Shown here one piece after another: positions 19,901-29,934 of a DNA stretch of 64,000 bases; position 1 is the stretch's first letter, and every line of letters starts with the position of its first letter. The DNA lies in NCBI GenBank assembly GCA_030158665.1, contig JAOASM010000027.1, positions 1-64,000 on the forward strand, given 5' to 3'. The notes below the pieces were generated by a model, which saw nothing but the letters and a program-made list of their open reading frames with translations, was not told where the DNA came from and did not search any database. Made by a program: the position numbers and the translations under genes. This DNA comes from Sediminibacterium sp. (GTDB lineage: Bacteria; Bacteroidota; Bacteroidia; Chitinophagales; Chitinophagaceae).

Positions 19901-20572
19901 CTCTCTTTGAATGGCATAAGTGATATCGTCAAATGTGATACCAGAACTTTGCATTCTGTAATTGTCCACATTCACTTGGAATTCACGTTCAGGCGCACCC
20001 ACTAAATCCACACGGTTTACTTGAGTGATGTTTTCTAATTTGTCTTTTAAATCATCTGCATATTTCTTCAATTGAACCGAACTGTAATTGCCACTGATAT
20101 TGACATACATAATCGGTTGCTCACTAAAGTTCACTTCAATCACACGAGGCTCTTGCGTTAAGTCGTTAGGTAAGTCACCTTTCGCTTTATCTACCGCATC
20201 TTTTACTTTTTGTAAAGCCACATCAGGCTTCACGCTTGTATTAAATTCTACGGTGATGGCAGAGAAGTCCTGTTGAGACACAGAAGTGAATTTGTTGATC
20301 TTCACTCCAGTAATGCCTTTGATTTGTTTTTCGATTGGACGTGTCACTAAGTTTTCAATATCCTTCGGAGAGTTACCTACATAGATCGTTTGAACATACA
20401 TAGTAGGAATAACAATTTCCGGAAATTGTTCCTTAGGGAGAGTCAAGAATTGGTAGATACCACCAAGACTAATAAACAACATCACTAAGTAGATAGATGT
20501 TTTGTTGGTGATACTCCAAGAAGTAGGTTTAAATTCTTTAAACTTTTCTTTTATATTATTAAGTGTCGACAT
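16979..20572 (-). CDS. efflux RND transporter permease subunit
   Basis: 1197 aa AcrB/MMPL-type; ALLFGLGIIVDDAIVVIENTHRI; GIVGLAGIVVKNGILVIEFADELR. Confidence 0.93.
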   Translation of the reverse strand: MSTLNNIKEKFKEFKPTSWSITNKTSIYLVMLFISLGGIYQFLTLPKEQFPEIVIPTMYVQTIYVGNSPKDIENLVTRPIEKQIKGITGVKINKFTSVSQQDFSAITVEFNTSVKPDVALQKVKDAVDKAKGDLPNDLTQEPRVIEVNFSEQPIMYVNISGNYSSVQLKKYADDLKDKLENITQVNRVDLVGAPEREFQVNVDNYRMQSSGITFDDITYAIQRENLDMSGGLLEVGTMQRNLQLKGQLKSANDIANIIVRNTSGAPIYLKDVATIVDTVKKNESYARLDGKNVLTLNIIKRSGENLIETSDAVKKIVDEAKLTSLPKDLNTVITGDQSIKTRSSFTELVNSIVIGFVLVLIVLMFFMGVTNAFFVALSVPLSMFVAFVFLPAGNLLIGSNITLNFMVLFALLFGLGIIVDDAIVVIENTHRIFVQGKGKLTATTSAKMAAGEVFIPVLAGTVTTLAPFFPLLFWPGIIGKFMVYLPAMLIFTLAASLVVAFIMNPVFAVDFMNHEEHDSTEPKSAIFKKKTFWIPIGFGLVLDLMGATFLGNLLIFFMLLVVANRYFIAAAIKHFQETTLPNMMDLYERVLRRSLTGWRPVKLLFATFGLLIFSFIVFGISVGTGRTGIEFFPQADPNQIYVYLKLPVGTEVKHTDSITKVLEARVNKILGTDNGKKNPIVESTISNIAVGAGDPMTGDRSTRSELGRIQVNFVEFEKRHGVSTKPYLDAVRKEMKGVPGAEITVTQESSGPPTEPPVNIEIQGDDFDKLIKTAVGLKNYLDAAQIPGIEELKMDVDLQNPELTLTIDRERALSEGVSSAQVGMQIRTALFGREVSKIKDGKDEYKIQLRNEEMQRKNLVDLLNMRLSFRDMAAGGMVKNIPISSLVKVEPTSTLGSVKRKNQKRQIQLRSNVLMNEGYNPTAVNAVIAQYIENYKGIADGVTVKQTGENEQQLETVAFLGKALIIALMLILFTLVLQFNSISKSVIILTEILFSIIGVLLGFALTGMKVSGIMTGLGIVGLAGIVVKNGILVIEFADELRSRGYKTREAVIQAGKTRIIPVLLTALAAILGFIPIAVGFNINFVTLFSELNPHIFFGGDNVAFWKPLSWTIIFGLAFAFFMTLFIVPAMYLIAERLRRPMRRQFGGKWISMLGIPPLTFVFIPLMFVSTWIHNKQVKRRAAKNNANGDATFNGSWF

Positions 20573-20596
20573 ATGGATCGATTAAGCTGTTTTAAA

Positions 20597-21775
20597 TTAT
20601 TGAATGGTTGTGGTGATCAATTGACCATCGTAGATAGACTGATAGCCTTCTGTGATCAAGATCTCGCCAGCTGCTAAACCGCCAAGTACTTCGATATTGT
20701 TACCATAAAATTCACCAGTTGAAACCATTTTCTTACGAGCAATCATTTTTCCGCCTTCTACTACAGCTACATAAACAAATTTTCCTTTCTCGTCATTTTG
20801 TAATAAGTTAACAGGGATGCTAATTGCATCTTTCTTTTCGTAGTCTTTAATTTTAACTTGAGCCAATAAGTTGGGTCTAAAGTTTTTGTCCATAGGCAAC
20901 TTAGATTCAATAAAGAAGCTTCTGCTTAATGGATCAATCACATTACCCAACACATTTATTTTGTTGTTGATGGTCTTTTGGATATCAGGGAAGGTTAAAG
21001 TTAATTCTGTACCCACTTTCACTTTGCCAGCATAGTTTTCTGGAACTTGAGCAGTAAGTTTAAGTTTAGTGGTGTTCACGATTTTGATTTGACCAGGACC
21101 CATGAACAATTCACCCACTTTCACATTCACTTCCTCTGCCACACCATCTACATCACTATAGATGCTTGTAAATGCCAATTGGTCTTTTACCATACCAAGC
21201 TGCTCATTTGCTGCTCTTAATTGGCTAGCCAATGCATCTGCATTTGTTTTAGCAGTCATCAATTGAATTTCGCTTCCAATGTTTTGTTCCCAAAGATTCT
21301 TCTGTTTTTCATAAACAGATTTTGCTAAAGCAGCTTGAGATTTTAAAGTCTCAATATTTTGAGCAGCAGCTGCAGCACTTTGCTTAATTAAAGTGTTGTC
21401 TAATTGTAATAATAATTGACCTTTTCTAACATTGTCACCTCTTTTAATATAGATGGCTCTTACTTGACCACCACCAGCACGAGGCGTAATAAAAGAAACG
21501 CTTTCAGATTCAACCTTACCTTGAAGTTCGATAAAATGTGTAAAGGTTTCAGTTTGGATGGTATCTGTTGCTACTAATATTGCTTTAGCTGCAGCGGCAC
21601 CACCTGCTTTTTCTAGCTCTTTCTCCAACGCTACTATTTGAGCATTTAGTTCGAGCGCTTGCTTTTTTAAGCTTGCTAAAGATTTTTGTTTTGCTTCTAT
21701 AGCGTTGTCGCCACCGCCACAGGCAGTTGCTAGAACTAGTAAGCTAAGGGTAAAAAATGTTGCTATTGATTTCAT
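20597..21775 (-). CDS. efflux RND transporter periplasmic adaptor (lipoprotein)
   Basis: Lipobox-like LATACGGG; RKGQLLLQLDNTLIKQ; MFP domain. Confidence 0.92.
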   Translation of the reverse strand: MKSIATFFTLSLLVLATACGGGDNAIEAKQKSLASLKKQALELNAQIVALEKELEKAGGAAAAKAILVATDTIQTETFTHFIELQGKVESESVSFITPRAGGGQVRAIYIKRGDNVRKGQLLLQLDNTLIKQSAAAAAQNIETLKSQAALAKSVYEKQKNLWEQNIGSEIQLMTAKTNADALASQLRAANEQLGMVKDQLAFTSIYSDVDGVAEEVNVKVGELFMGPGQIKIVNTTKLKLTAQVPENYAGKVKVGTELTLTFPDIQKTINNKINVLGNVIDPLSRSFFIESKLPMDKNFRPNLLAQVKIKDYEKKDAISIPVNLLQNDEKGKFVYVAVVEGGKMIARKKMVSTGEFYGNNIEVLGGLAAGEILITEGYQSIYDGQLITTTIQ

Positions 21776-21817
21776 TGTATCTATTTTATATGATTGTTGT
21801 ATTGTTTATTATATTGA

Positions 21818-23155
21818 TTATAGTTTACCGCTTGCTTTTAATAAATCTACTTTAGCAATTAAGGCAGCGTAAAGAGCGTTCATAAAATTATTTTGCGCAG
21901 CTACTAGGTCGGCCTGAGCAGCAGAGATTTCGGTATTGGAGCCAGTGCCAGCTTCGAATTTCTTTTTAGTTTGACTATACACGTTTTCTGCCAATTGCAT
22001 GTTCTTCTTTTGAAAGTTAACTGTTGCAACAGAAGACATGTAGTTCAACTTAGCTTGACTGATCTCGTTGTCAATATTGTTTTTCATTGCAGACAATTGA
22101 TTGTCTACTTGCTCTAATTCTAATTTCGCACGTTTGATTTTAGCAACGGTAGATAAGCCATTGAAAATAGGCAGGTTGATGTTTAAGCCAATTAAAGAAG
22201 TCTTAAACCAGTTGCCGTTATTGTTATCAAAAAAGTCGAATTTGGTTCTTTGTGCATTCTTAGTATAAGAGCCATTGATGCTGATGGTTGGTAAGTAACT
22301 TAACTGGTAGCGCTTTACATTAAACTGACTCATCTTTTTCACTGTGGTTAGGTATTGAAAATCCTTACGTACACCATATTGAAAATCATCTTCAAAAAGC
22401 ACCTCTGTGCTTAAACTAGATTCATTGATTACGTCTGTTAATACTAAGCTGTCTTTGATCGGCATACCCATTAACATTTTCAAACCCATAAAACCAATCG
22501 TTACGCTGTTGTTGGCTTTTAACTTTTCAGTTTGAAGGTTGTTCAATTGAACGTTGACTTTGTCTACGTCTAATTTTTCAGCAAAACCATTTTTGTACAT
22601 TGCTGCAGCATCGTTCGCTAATTTTTGAAGACGCTCAATGTTAGCATCTAAAATGTTTAGCTGTGTTTTACTTGCAGATAATTGGTAGTAAATTTTATAA
22701 ATATTTGCTTTAATGTTTTCTTCAGTCAATGCTGCATTCTTCTTTTTCCAGTCTAGTGAAGTAGCTCTAGCTTGTAAAGCAATGAATACCTGACCATCAA
22801 ATAAAAGCTGATTGAAGTTAGCCCCATAAGTACTATTGTATTTTGTACCAAACTGAACAGGGATAAAGGTTCCAGCAGCACCACCAAATATTTGACCAGG
22901 TAATAAAGAAGTTGGGATGGTCAAGAAATTGGTTCCACTAAGACTAGAGTTAATGGTAGGCAATGCAGCTGCAGCTATTTCTCTATTGGTTTGTGTTTGA
23001 ATGTCAATGTCAAGTAAAGCATTTTTTACTTGTACATTATTTTTTTGCGCATAACTCACTGCGTCTGCAAGTGAAAATGCATGCACTGTTTTTTGTTCCT
23101 GCGCTTGAGCTGCAGTAGCAAATAGTGCTGTTACAATAACGATGATTTTTTTCAT
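21818..23155 (-). CDS. TolC family outer membrane protein of the RND operon
   Basis: Signal peptide; FSLADAVSYAQKNNVQVKNALLD; OEP repeats. Confidence 0.9.
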   Translation of the reverse strand: MKKIIVIVTALFATAAQAQEQKTVHAFSLADAVSYAQKNNVQVKNALLDIDIQTQTNREIAAAALPTINSSLSGTNFLTIPTSLLPGQIFGGAAGTFIPVQFGTKYNSTYGANFNQLLFDGQVFIALQARATSLDWKKKNAALTEENIKANIYKIYYQLSASKTQLNILDANIERLQKLANDAAAMYKNGFAEKLDVDKVNVQLNNLQTEKLKANNSVTIGFMGLKMLMGMPIKDSLVLTDVINESSLSTEVLFEDDFQYGVRKDFQYLTTVKKMSQFNVKRYQLSYLPTISINGSYTKNAQRTKFDFFDNNNGNWFKTSLIGLNINLPIFNGLSTVAKIKRAKLELEQVDNQLSAMKNNIDNEISQAKLNYMSSVATVNFQKKNMQLAENVYSQTKKKFEAGTGSNTEISAAQADLVAAQNNFMNALYAALIAKVDLLKASGKL

Positions 23156-23163
23156 TGGAATAT

Positions 23164-23775
23164 TTAGATTGCTTGTTTACTTAATTGTTTGTATTGGTCC
23201 ATTAGCTCATATCCTTTAACGGTCATCAAGCCAAAAACAAAATGTTCCATCAGTTGTGTGTGCACTTTGATAGGATCAAATTTGGATAAGGGATACACAT
23301 GAAGATTGAATGGAATAAAAATGGTCTCTAATCTGAACTTAGAAAGGATATCTACTTCAAGGTCACTTCTATAATAACCTTGTTCGATTCCTTTAATGAT
23401 ATTTTGTTTGATGAGCGTAAAGAAAAAATCTTCTTTATGATTCTTAATAATATCAAATGCAGAAGGAAAATATTTTTCCAACTCCATCATGGTACCAGGG
23501 TTCATGGTTTTTGCCATTTCTTTCATGGTTTCCATCATCAAAAACATTTCGTGAATTGCATTCTCTGCTTTCGACTCACAGTTATGGCATAAATGTTGGT
23601 GATTTTTAAGTTCAAAGCCAACAACAGCCCTTACTAGGTCATCTTTGTCCTTATAGTAATGATAAATGGTCTTTTTGCTGATCCCCAAATGGGTAGCCAA
23701 TTCGTCCATTGTAACCTGTCGAATGCCAGATTGAAACATTAAGTCTCTTGCTTTTAATAATATTCTGTCTTGCAT
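23164..23775 (-). CDS. TetR/AcrR family transcriptional regulator
   Basis: MFQSGIRQVTMDELATHLGISKKTIYHYYKDKDDLV. Confidence 0.93.
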   Translation of the reverse strand: MQDRILLKARDLMFQSGIRQVTMDELATHLGISKKTIYHYYKDKDDLVRAVVGFELKNHQHLCHNCESKAENAIHEMFLMMETMKEMAKTMNPGTMMELEKYFPSAFDIIKNHKEDFFFTLIKQNIIKGIEQGYYRSDLEVDILSKFRLETIFIPFNLHVYPLSKFDPIKVHTQLMEHFVFGLMTVKGYELMDQYKQLSKQAI

Positions 23776-23899
23776 AGGTTCTATTGAGGGCGCAAAACTA
23801 AGGAAACTTATTGCGTTTTCAAAGTTTCCATCATGAAAAATTTAATAATTTATGATAAATGGCAAAAATGAGTGAAATTTGAAGCTAAATCAGTACAAA

Positions 23900-24571
23900 A
23901 TGCCCAGTTTAAGGCAAAAATTAAGGAGAAAACAGATTTTGGGCTTTTTGGCTCAATTATTCTTTCAGGGGGTAGTCGTGTTGGCGCCCATTGGTGTGAC
24001 GGTTTGGGTGGTAGTGAGTTTATTTAACTGGGTGGACAATTTTTTACCCAATTTATTGAATGTATTATTTCCGGTTCAGTTTGCCGAAGTAAACGGGCAA
24101 ATTCCAAAAGTAACAGGATTGGGTTTTTTAGTAGCCATTACATTGGTATTAATTGTGGGATGGTTGTCTTCTTTATTTTTTGTAGAAAGGTTGGTATCTA
24201 TATTTGATAAAGTCTTGGAAAAAACACCAGGCATTAAAATCATTTACTCATCGGTAAAAGATTTCTTAGAAGCTTTTGCAGGAAATAAGAAAAAATTTGA
24301 TCAACCCATTTTAGTGAATGTAGATGCCACAGATGTTTGGCGAATCGGATTTATTACACAAAACGATAGTGCACATTTTGGATTGGTAGATTTTGTTACA
24401 GTATATGTACCACACTCTTATGCAATATCCGGTATTACCTATATTGTTGCACCAACTAGAATTAAAAAATTACCAAAAGGTATTGGTGCTGCAGAAGCCA
24501 TGAAGTACGTGGTTTCTGGAGGAGTCACAACAATGGATGAGAATGATGAAGAGCCATTGGTTAATCTATAA
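23900..24571 (+). CDS. DUF502 domain-containing membrane protein
   Basis: GVVVLAPIGVTVWVV, FDKVLEKTPGIKIIYSSVKDFLEAF; ATG start at 23900 preferred over TTG 23879. Confidence 0.88.
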   Translation: MPSLRQKLRRKQILGFLAQLFFQGVVVLAPIGVTVWVVVSLFNWVDNFLPNLLNVLFPVQFAEVNGQIPKVTGLGFLVAITLVLIVGWLSSLFFVERLVSIFDKVLEKTPGIKIIYSSVKDFLEAFAGNKKKFDQPILVNVDATDVWRIGFITQNDSAHFGLVDFVTVYVPHSYAISGITYIVAPTRIKKLPKGIGAAEAMKYVVSGGVTTMDENDEEPLVNL

Positions 24572-24582
24572 ATCTTTTCTTT

Positions 24583-25638
24583 ATGCAATTACACAATTTC
24601 AATTCTGGACCTTCTATCTTACCCAAAGAAGTGTTGGATGGCGCTGCTGCAGCGATTCATAATTTTAATGGAACAGAATTATCAATTTTAGAGATAGGAC
24701 ACAGAACTGAACATTTTGTTGCAGTAGTAGAAGAGGCAAAACAAATCGTAAAAAGATTGATGGGATTAGGGGATGATTATGAAGTATTGTTTTTACAAGG
24801 AGGTGCTACCATGCAGTTTATGCAAGTGCCTATGAACTTATTGGATGAAAATGGATTAGCAGCCATTTGTGACAATGGCGTATGGGGACACAAGGCGGTT
24901 AAAGAGGCACAAATATTTGGCCCAGTAAAAGTGGTATCAGATACCACTGCAGATAAACACACGTATATTAATAAGGCAATTGAGTTACCAGCCAATACTA
25001 GTTATTTGCATATTACAACCAATAACACAGTCGAGGGAACGCAATGGCATCAATATCCTCAGGTCAATGTGCCGTTGGTGGGCGACATGAGTTCGGATAT
25101 CTTTTGCAGACCTACTCCATTTCATCAGTTCGATTTAATCTATGCTGGAGCGCAAAAAAATATGGGTGCGGCAGGTGTAACAATGGTGGTTGTTAAAAAA
25201 GCCATTTTAGGAAAAACGACTAGACAAATACCAGCTATTCTTGATTATCAAAAACATATTGAGGCGGGATCTTTATTAAATACACCACCCGTTTTTTCTA
25301 TTTATGTGAGCTTATTAACTTTAAGATGGATTGAAAAAGAAGGTGGATTGGCAGAGATGGAAAAACGAAATACCGCTAAAGCAAATTTGTTATATACCAC
25401 AATTGATGCATCAGAAAATTTTTATTGTCCCATTGCAAAAGAAGACAGAAGTATCATGAATGCAGTTTTCTTTTTAAAAGATCAAAATAGAGAAGCAGCA
25501 TTTTTAGCATTGTGTAAAGAAAAAGGAATGATTGGTGTGAAAGGATATAGAACCGTTGGAGGTATTAGAGTTAGTATGTACAATGCGATGCCTCTATCAA
25601 GTGTTGAAGCTTTTTGCGCATTGATCAAGTCTTTTTAA
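24583..25638 (+). CDS. serC: phosphoserine aminotransferase
   Basis: NFNSGPSILPKEVL, FLQGGATMQF, YAGAQKNMGAAGVTMVVV. Confidence 0.96.
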   Translation: MQLHNFNSGPSILPKEVLDGAAAAIHNFNGTELSILEIGHRTEHFVAVVEEAKQIVKRLMGLGDDYEVLFLQGGATMQFMQVPMNLLDENGLAAICDNGVWGHKAVKEAQIFGPVKVVSDTTADKHTYINKAIELPANTSYLHITTNNTVEGTQWHQYPQVNVPLVGDMSSDIFCRPTPFHQFDLIYAGAQKNMGAAGVTMVVVKKAILGKTTRQIPAILDYQKHIEAGSLLNTPPVFSIYVSLLTLRWIEKEGGLAEMEKRNTAKANLLYTTIDASENFYCPIAKEDRSIMNAVFFLKDQNREAAFLALCKEKGMIGVKGYRTVGGIRVSMYNAMPLSSVEAFCALIKSF

Positions 25639-25733
25639 TCAACATACTAATCGCTTCGTTAAAGAAAAATATTTTAACGAATCAATTGCATTCAAGTAGA
25701 TAATATTCGACAAAATGAACGATATTTGCCCTC

Positions 25734-26975
25734 ATGGCAAAAATTAGTCCCTTTGAAGCATTGCGTCCTCAGCCACAATTAGCGAAGCAAGTTGCAAGTA
25801 AACCTTACGATGTTTTAAATAGTGCAGAAGCAAAAGCTGAAGCTGTTGGAAACGCATTTTCTTTTTTACATATCACCAAGAGTGAAATTGATTTACCAGA
25901 AACGGTAGACATACATAGTCAACAAGTATATGATATTGCATTAGATAATTTAAATGCATTCATGCAAAGAGATGTTTTGTTTAAAGAATCAAAACCTTGT
26001 TATTATATCTATCAATTAATCATGGACGGCCGCGCACAAACCGGACTGGTATGTGTTAGTAGTGTGGATGATTATGAAAATGGGATCATTAAAAAACATG
26101 AGTTTACACGTCCAGAAAAAGAGCAGGACAGAATCAATCATATCAAGACAACTGGCGCACAGACGGGTAATGTCTTTTTAGCCTACCGCAATCAAGCCTC
26201 CATTGATACCTTGATAGAAAAATGGAAGACGACTAAAAATGCAGTCTATGATTTTACTGCAGAGGATGGCATACAACATACCGTTTGGGCAGTGAGCGAT
26301 ACAGATACCATTGCACAAATTACCCATTTGTTTGAGACAGAAGTGCCATGCACTTATATCGCGGATGGTCATCACCGCGCGGCATCAGCAGCAAAAGTGA
26401 GAAAAGCGATTGGTAAAGAAAATACGAAGGCAGATTATTTTTTAACCACCTTATTTCCATCCAGCCAATTGGCGATCATGGACTATAATAGAGTGGTGAA
26501 AGATTTGAATGGACACGAAGCTTCGGCGTTCTTAACTGCACTAGCTGAAGATTTTGATGTTCAAACGATGGATAACGCATTTAAGCCAGACGCTTTACAT
26601 CGTTTTGGTTTATACATGAATCATCAATGGTATGCATTGACTGCAAAACCAGGCACTTATAATGATGCAGATCCAATTGGTGTTTTAGATGTGACGATAT
26701 TATCTAATAATATCTTAGACAAATTATTAGGCATCAAAGACCAACGCGTAGATAAAAGAATTGACTTTGTCGGCGGTATTCGTGGTATGGAAGCACTAGA
26801 AGCAAGGGTGAATAGCGGAGAAATGGCATTGGCAATTAGTTTATATCCAGTTACAATCGACCAGTTATTCAATATTGCAGATGCAGGGGAAGTCATGCCA
26901 CCAAAAAGCACCTGGTTTGAACCAAAATTAAGAGACGGATTGTTGACGCATTTAATTTACGATTCAAATAATTAG
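25734..26975 (+). CDS. DUF1015 family protein
   Basis: ISPFEALRPQPQLAKQVASKPYDVL; YIADGHHRAASAAKV. Confidence 0.92.
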   Translation: MAKISPFEALRPQPQLAKQVASKPYDVLNSAEAKAEAVGNAFSFLHITKSEIDLPETVDIHSQQVYDIALDNLNAFMQRDVLFKESKPCYYIYQLIMDGRAQTGLVCVSSVDDYENGIIKKHEFTRPEKEQDRINHIKTTGAQTGNVFLAYRNQASIDTLIEKWKTTKNAVYDFTAEDGIQHTVWAVSDTDTIAQITHLFETEVPCTYIADGHHRAASAAKVRKAIGKENTKADYFLTTLFPSSQLAIMDYNRVVKDLNGHEASAFLTALAEDFDVQTMDNAFKPDALHRFGLYMNHQWYALTAKPGTYNDADPIGVLDVTILSNNILDKLLGIKDQRVDKRIDFVGGIRGMEALEARVNSGEMALAISLYPVTIDQLFNIADAGEVMPPKSTWFEPKLRDGLLTHLIYDSNN

Positions 26976-27049
26976 GCCATAAAAAATAAAACTTTTGAAT
27001 TCTTTTTTTAAAAATTCAATCAAAGTCTAAAATCTATATTTCCTTTCTA

Positions 27050-27077
27050 AAACCAGTCATTTGACTGGTTTTTTTTG
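27050..27077 (+). terminator. intrinsic terminator after the DUF1015 gene
   Basis: AAACCAGTCATTTGACTGGTTTTTTTTG. Confidence 0.85.
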
Positions 27078-27104
27078 TATTTTGTTGGACAATTTGCTTG
27101 CCTT

Positions 27105-28886
27105 ATGGAATCTAAAAGACTCTTTGATTGTATCGAACATCAGCTAACGCAGTTTCCTCAAGAAGTGATGTTGGCTGGAAAAGAAAACGGTGGATGGAGA
27201 AAGTACTCTACTGCCGAAGTAGCATCAACAGTGAATGCATTAAGTGCGGGATTGCTTAGTCTTGGTTTGTCTGGAAATGATTTCACGCCAGAGGGGTCAG
27301 ACAAAATTGCCATCATAAGTAGCAACCGACCAGAGTGGTTGATGGCGGATATGGCCACACAACAAATTGGCGTTATCTGGGTGCCTGTGTATCCAACCAC
27401 CAATCCATTAGAATTGACTTTTATCTTGAATGACGCTTCGGTGAAATATATGTTTGCGAGCAATCAAGAATTATACAATAAGGTGATGTCTATAAAAGAC
27501 AAAGTGCCTTGTTTAAAAGAGGTATACACATTTGATCAAATAGAAGGCGCGAAACATTGGACAGAATTGTGTTTAAAAGACGCGGCATTATTAGAACAAG
27601 TGGAGGTGATTAAAAAAACAATTCCAGTAGAACAAGTAGCTACATTCATTTATACATCAGGAACAACTGGAACACCAAAGGGTGTGATGTTAACGCATCA
27701 TAATATTTATTTCAATTTGCAATCAGGTAAAACAAGTTTCCCATTCCCTGATGCACCCGATCAAAAAGTACTGAGCTTTTTGCCTCTGAATCATATCTTC
27801 GAAAAAGTGGCTTCCTATATTTATATGTATAGTGGAATGAGTATCTACTATGCGGAGTCGATGGAGACGATTGGAGAAAACTTAAAAGAAGTAGCACCAG
27901 ACGGATTTTCTACAGTGCCAAGATTATTGGAAAAAGTATTCGAAAAAATCATGCTTAAAGGAGAGGAGCTTACAGGCCTAAAGAAAAAATTATTTTTCTG
28001 GGCAGTTGCTTTAGGAGAGCAGTATGATAATTTGAAACCAGGGTCGGCATGGTATCGATTCCAGTTGAAGTTGGCTAACAAACTCATTTTTAGCAAGTGG
28101 AGAGAAGGTCTTGGTGGAAATGTAAAATTCATTGTAACTGGTGGAGCAGCATGTCAAGTAAAATTATTACGCATATTCAATGCTGCACAAATTCCAGTGT
28201 ATGAAGGATACGGTCCTACAGAAAACAGCCCCATCATTAGTATCAATTTTAGAACTCCAGGAGACATGAAATTTGGTACAGTTGGATTGCCTATTCAAGG
28301 TGTTCAATTAAAGCTAGAGGAAGATGGAGAAATTTGTGTGGCAGGACCAAGTGTAATGAAGGGTTATTATAAATTACCAGAATTAACTGCAGAGACCATC
28401 ATCAATGGTTGGTTGCATACTGGAGATATTGGTGTGATTGAAGATGGCAAGTATTTAAAGATCACAGATCGTAAAAAGGAATTGTTTAAAACAAGTGGCG
28501 GAAAATATGTAGCACCACAGCCAATAGAAAACAAGATGAAGGAAAGTCCTTTCATCGAACAGATTGTTTTAATTGGAGACAATAAGAAATTCGTAAGTGC
28601 ATTGATTGTGCCAGGCTTTTCTAAATTAAGAGATTGGGCAAAGCAACATGGTATTGAATACACTAGTAATGAAGCGATTATTCAAAATAGCATGGTCATT
28701 GCCACTTTTGAATCTATTGTTGCAGAATACAATCAATTGTTCAATCAAGTAGAACAAGTTAAAAAGTTCACATTAATACCAAGAGAGTTTACGATTGACA
28801 AAGGAGAGATGACGCCTAAGTTAAGCATACGTCGTAAGCAAGTACTTGCAAATTTTGAAAAAGAGATCGATACGATGTATCTATAA
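27105..28886 (+). CDS. long-chain fatty acid--CoA ligase (AMP-binding)
   Basis: FIYTSGTTGTPKGVMLTHHN; EGYGPTENSPIIS; start trimmed to MESKRLFDC. Confidence 0.93.
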   Translation: MESKRLFDCIEHQLTQFPQEVMLAGKENGGWRKYSTAEVASTVNALSAGLLSLGLSGNDFTPEGSDKIAIISSNRPEWLMADMATQQIGVIWVPVYPTTNPLELTFILNDASVKYMFASNQELYNKVMSIKDKVPCLKEVYTFDQIEGAKHWTELCLKDAALLEQVEVIKKTIPVEQVATFIYTSGTTGTPKGVMLTHHNIYFNLQSGKTSFPFPDAPDQKVLSFLPLNHIFEKVASYIYMYSGMSIYYAESMETIGENLKEVAPDGFSTVPRLLEKVFEKIMLKGEELTGLKKKLFFWAVALGEQYDNLKPGSAWYRFQLKLANKLIFSKWREGLGGNVKFIVTGGAACQVKLLRIFNAAQIPVYEGYGPTENSPIISINFRTPGDMKFGTVGLPIQGVQLKLEEDGEICVAGPSVMKGYYKLPELTAETIINGWLHTGDIGVIEDGKYLKITDRKKELFKTSGGKYVAPQPIENKMKESPFIEQIVLIGDNKKFVSALIVPGFSKLRDWAKQHGIEYTSNEAIIQNSMVIATFESIVAEYNQLFNQVEQVKKFTLIPREFTIDKGEMTPKLSIRRKQVLANFEKEIDTMYL

Positions 28887-28908
28887 AAATATAATCGGTT
28901 CCCTATTA

Positions 28909-28939
28909 AAAGCCTCCTCCATTTAGAGGGGGCTTTTTT
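28909..28939 (+). terminator. intrinsic terminator, repeat copy 1
   Basis: AAAGCCTCCTCCATTTAGAGGGGGCTTTTTT. Confidence 0.85.
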
Positions 28940-28980
28940 ATTTTTTTTCAATAAATATTTTTTTATTTAAGAATTTATTC

Positions 28981-28988
28981 TATGTTTG
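28981..28988 (+). promoter_or_regulatory. Bacteroidota -7 box upstream of the 29185 gene
   Basis: TATGTTTG matches TAnnTTTG. Confidence 0.5.
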
Positions 28989-29184
28989 TGTCAACAAGTG
29001 ATAGCAGAAATGTTATTTAACTTGGAACCTCCCCGGTTTGTAATGCCTGAAACCTTTGCTGGCATTGTATCCTACCTCCCCACAATAAAGTTTTGACTTA
29101 ACAATCACACCCCCCGTGTTGATTCACTACGCATGTTTTTTTTCCTCCCCGAAAAAAAAGATTTTATTATTTAATCTATAACAC

Positions 29185-29934
29185 ATGAGAATTTTCAAAA
29201 TTCTAGTGGTGGCGGTCCTTTGCGTGGCAACTACTACGGTATTCAATCCAATCAATGCGCAAGATAAAAAAACCAATCCTGTTTATGGATGGGGATTAAC
29301 AAGTGGCGTATCAGTTAACAACTTTACTTACGAGCAACCGCATACAGGAATCAATATTGGATATACTGGTGGCGGTTTTGTTGATAGAAGTCTGGGCAAA
29401 CACTTTAAGGCAAGATTGAATGTTGCTTATACAGGTGCTGGGGGTCAGTTGACTACTTTCAAAGACGATACTCGTTATGGCTTTGATCCTATGTTTACTT
29501 TTAAAAATGTAAAGCAAAGTAGTTACCTATTACATAGCGTAGGTACCTCAATCAATGTATTATACCAACATCAAACTACAGCAGCATGGTCTTACTATGT
29601 AGGTGTTGGTGGCGGAATGGAGAACAAATTTGCCGAGCATGAGACCTATCAAAAAACAGGTGAGTTTATCACAGGTATCTATGGAACCGTTGCTGGAAAA
29701 CAATTTACCAATCGTTTTCAGAACAACTGGTTTAATTCTAATCTAACTGCTGGTGTAGAATTGCCCACTAAGAACGTCAATTTTATCATTGAAGCCAAGT
29801 ACATACTAGGTATTACTAGCGTAAGACCTAACTATTCTTATATCGAATTTGCTGGAGTAACTGGAGAGATCCGTACCAATGCATTTCAGTTAACGGTAGG
29901 TGTAAGAAACTTGTTCAAACAAGGCAAAAAGTAA
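29185..29934 (+). CDS. putative outer-membrane beta-barrel protein
   Basis: Signal peptide; glycine/aromatic alternating beta-strand pattern; terminal strand AFQLTVGVRNLF. Confidence 0.6.
   Translation: MRIFKILVVAVLCVATTTVFNPINAQDKKTNPVYGWGLTSGVSVNNFTYEQPHTGINIGYTGGGFVDRSLGKHFKARLNVAYTGAGGQLTTFKDDTRYGFDPMFTFKNVKQSSYLLHSVGTSINVLYQHQTTAAWSYYVGVGGGMENKFAEHETYQKTGEFITGIYGTVAGKQFTNRFQNNWFNSNLTAGVELPTKNVNFIIEAKYILGITSVRPNYSYIEFAGVTGEIRTNAFQLTVGVRNLFKQGKK

Noticed and set aside
25655-25681. TTCGTTAAA...TTTAACGAA inverted repeat after serC
   Set aside because: 9-bp AT-rich stem without a following T-run; likely a weak terminator or chance, not strong enough to report as a finding.
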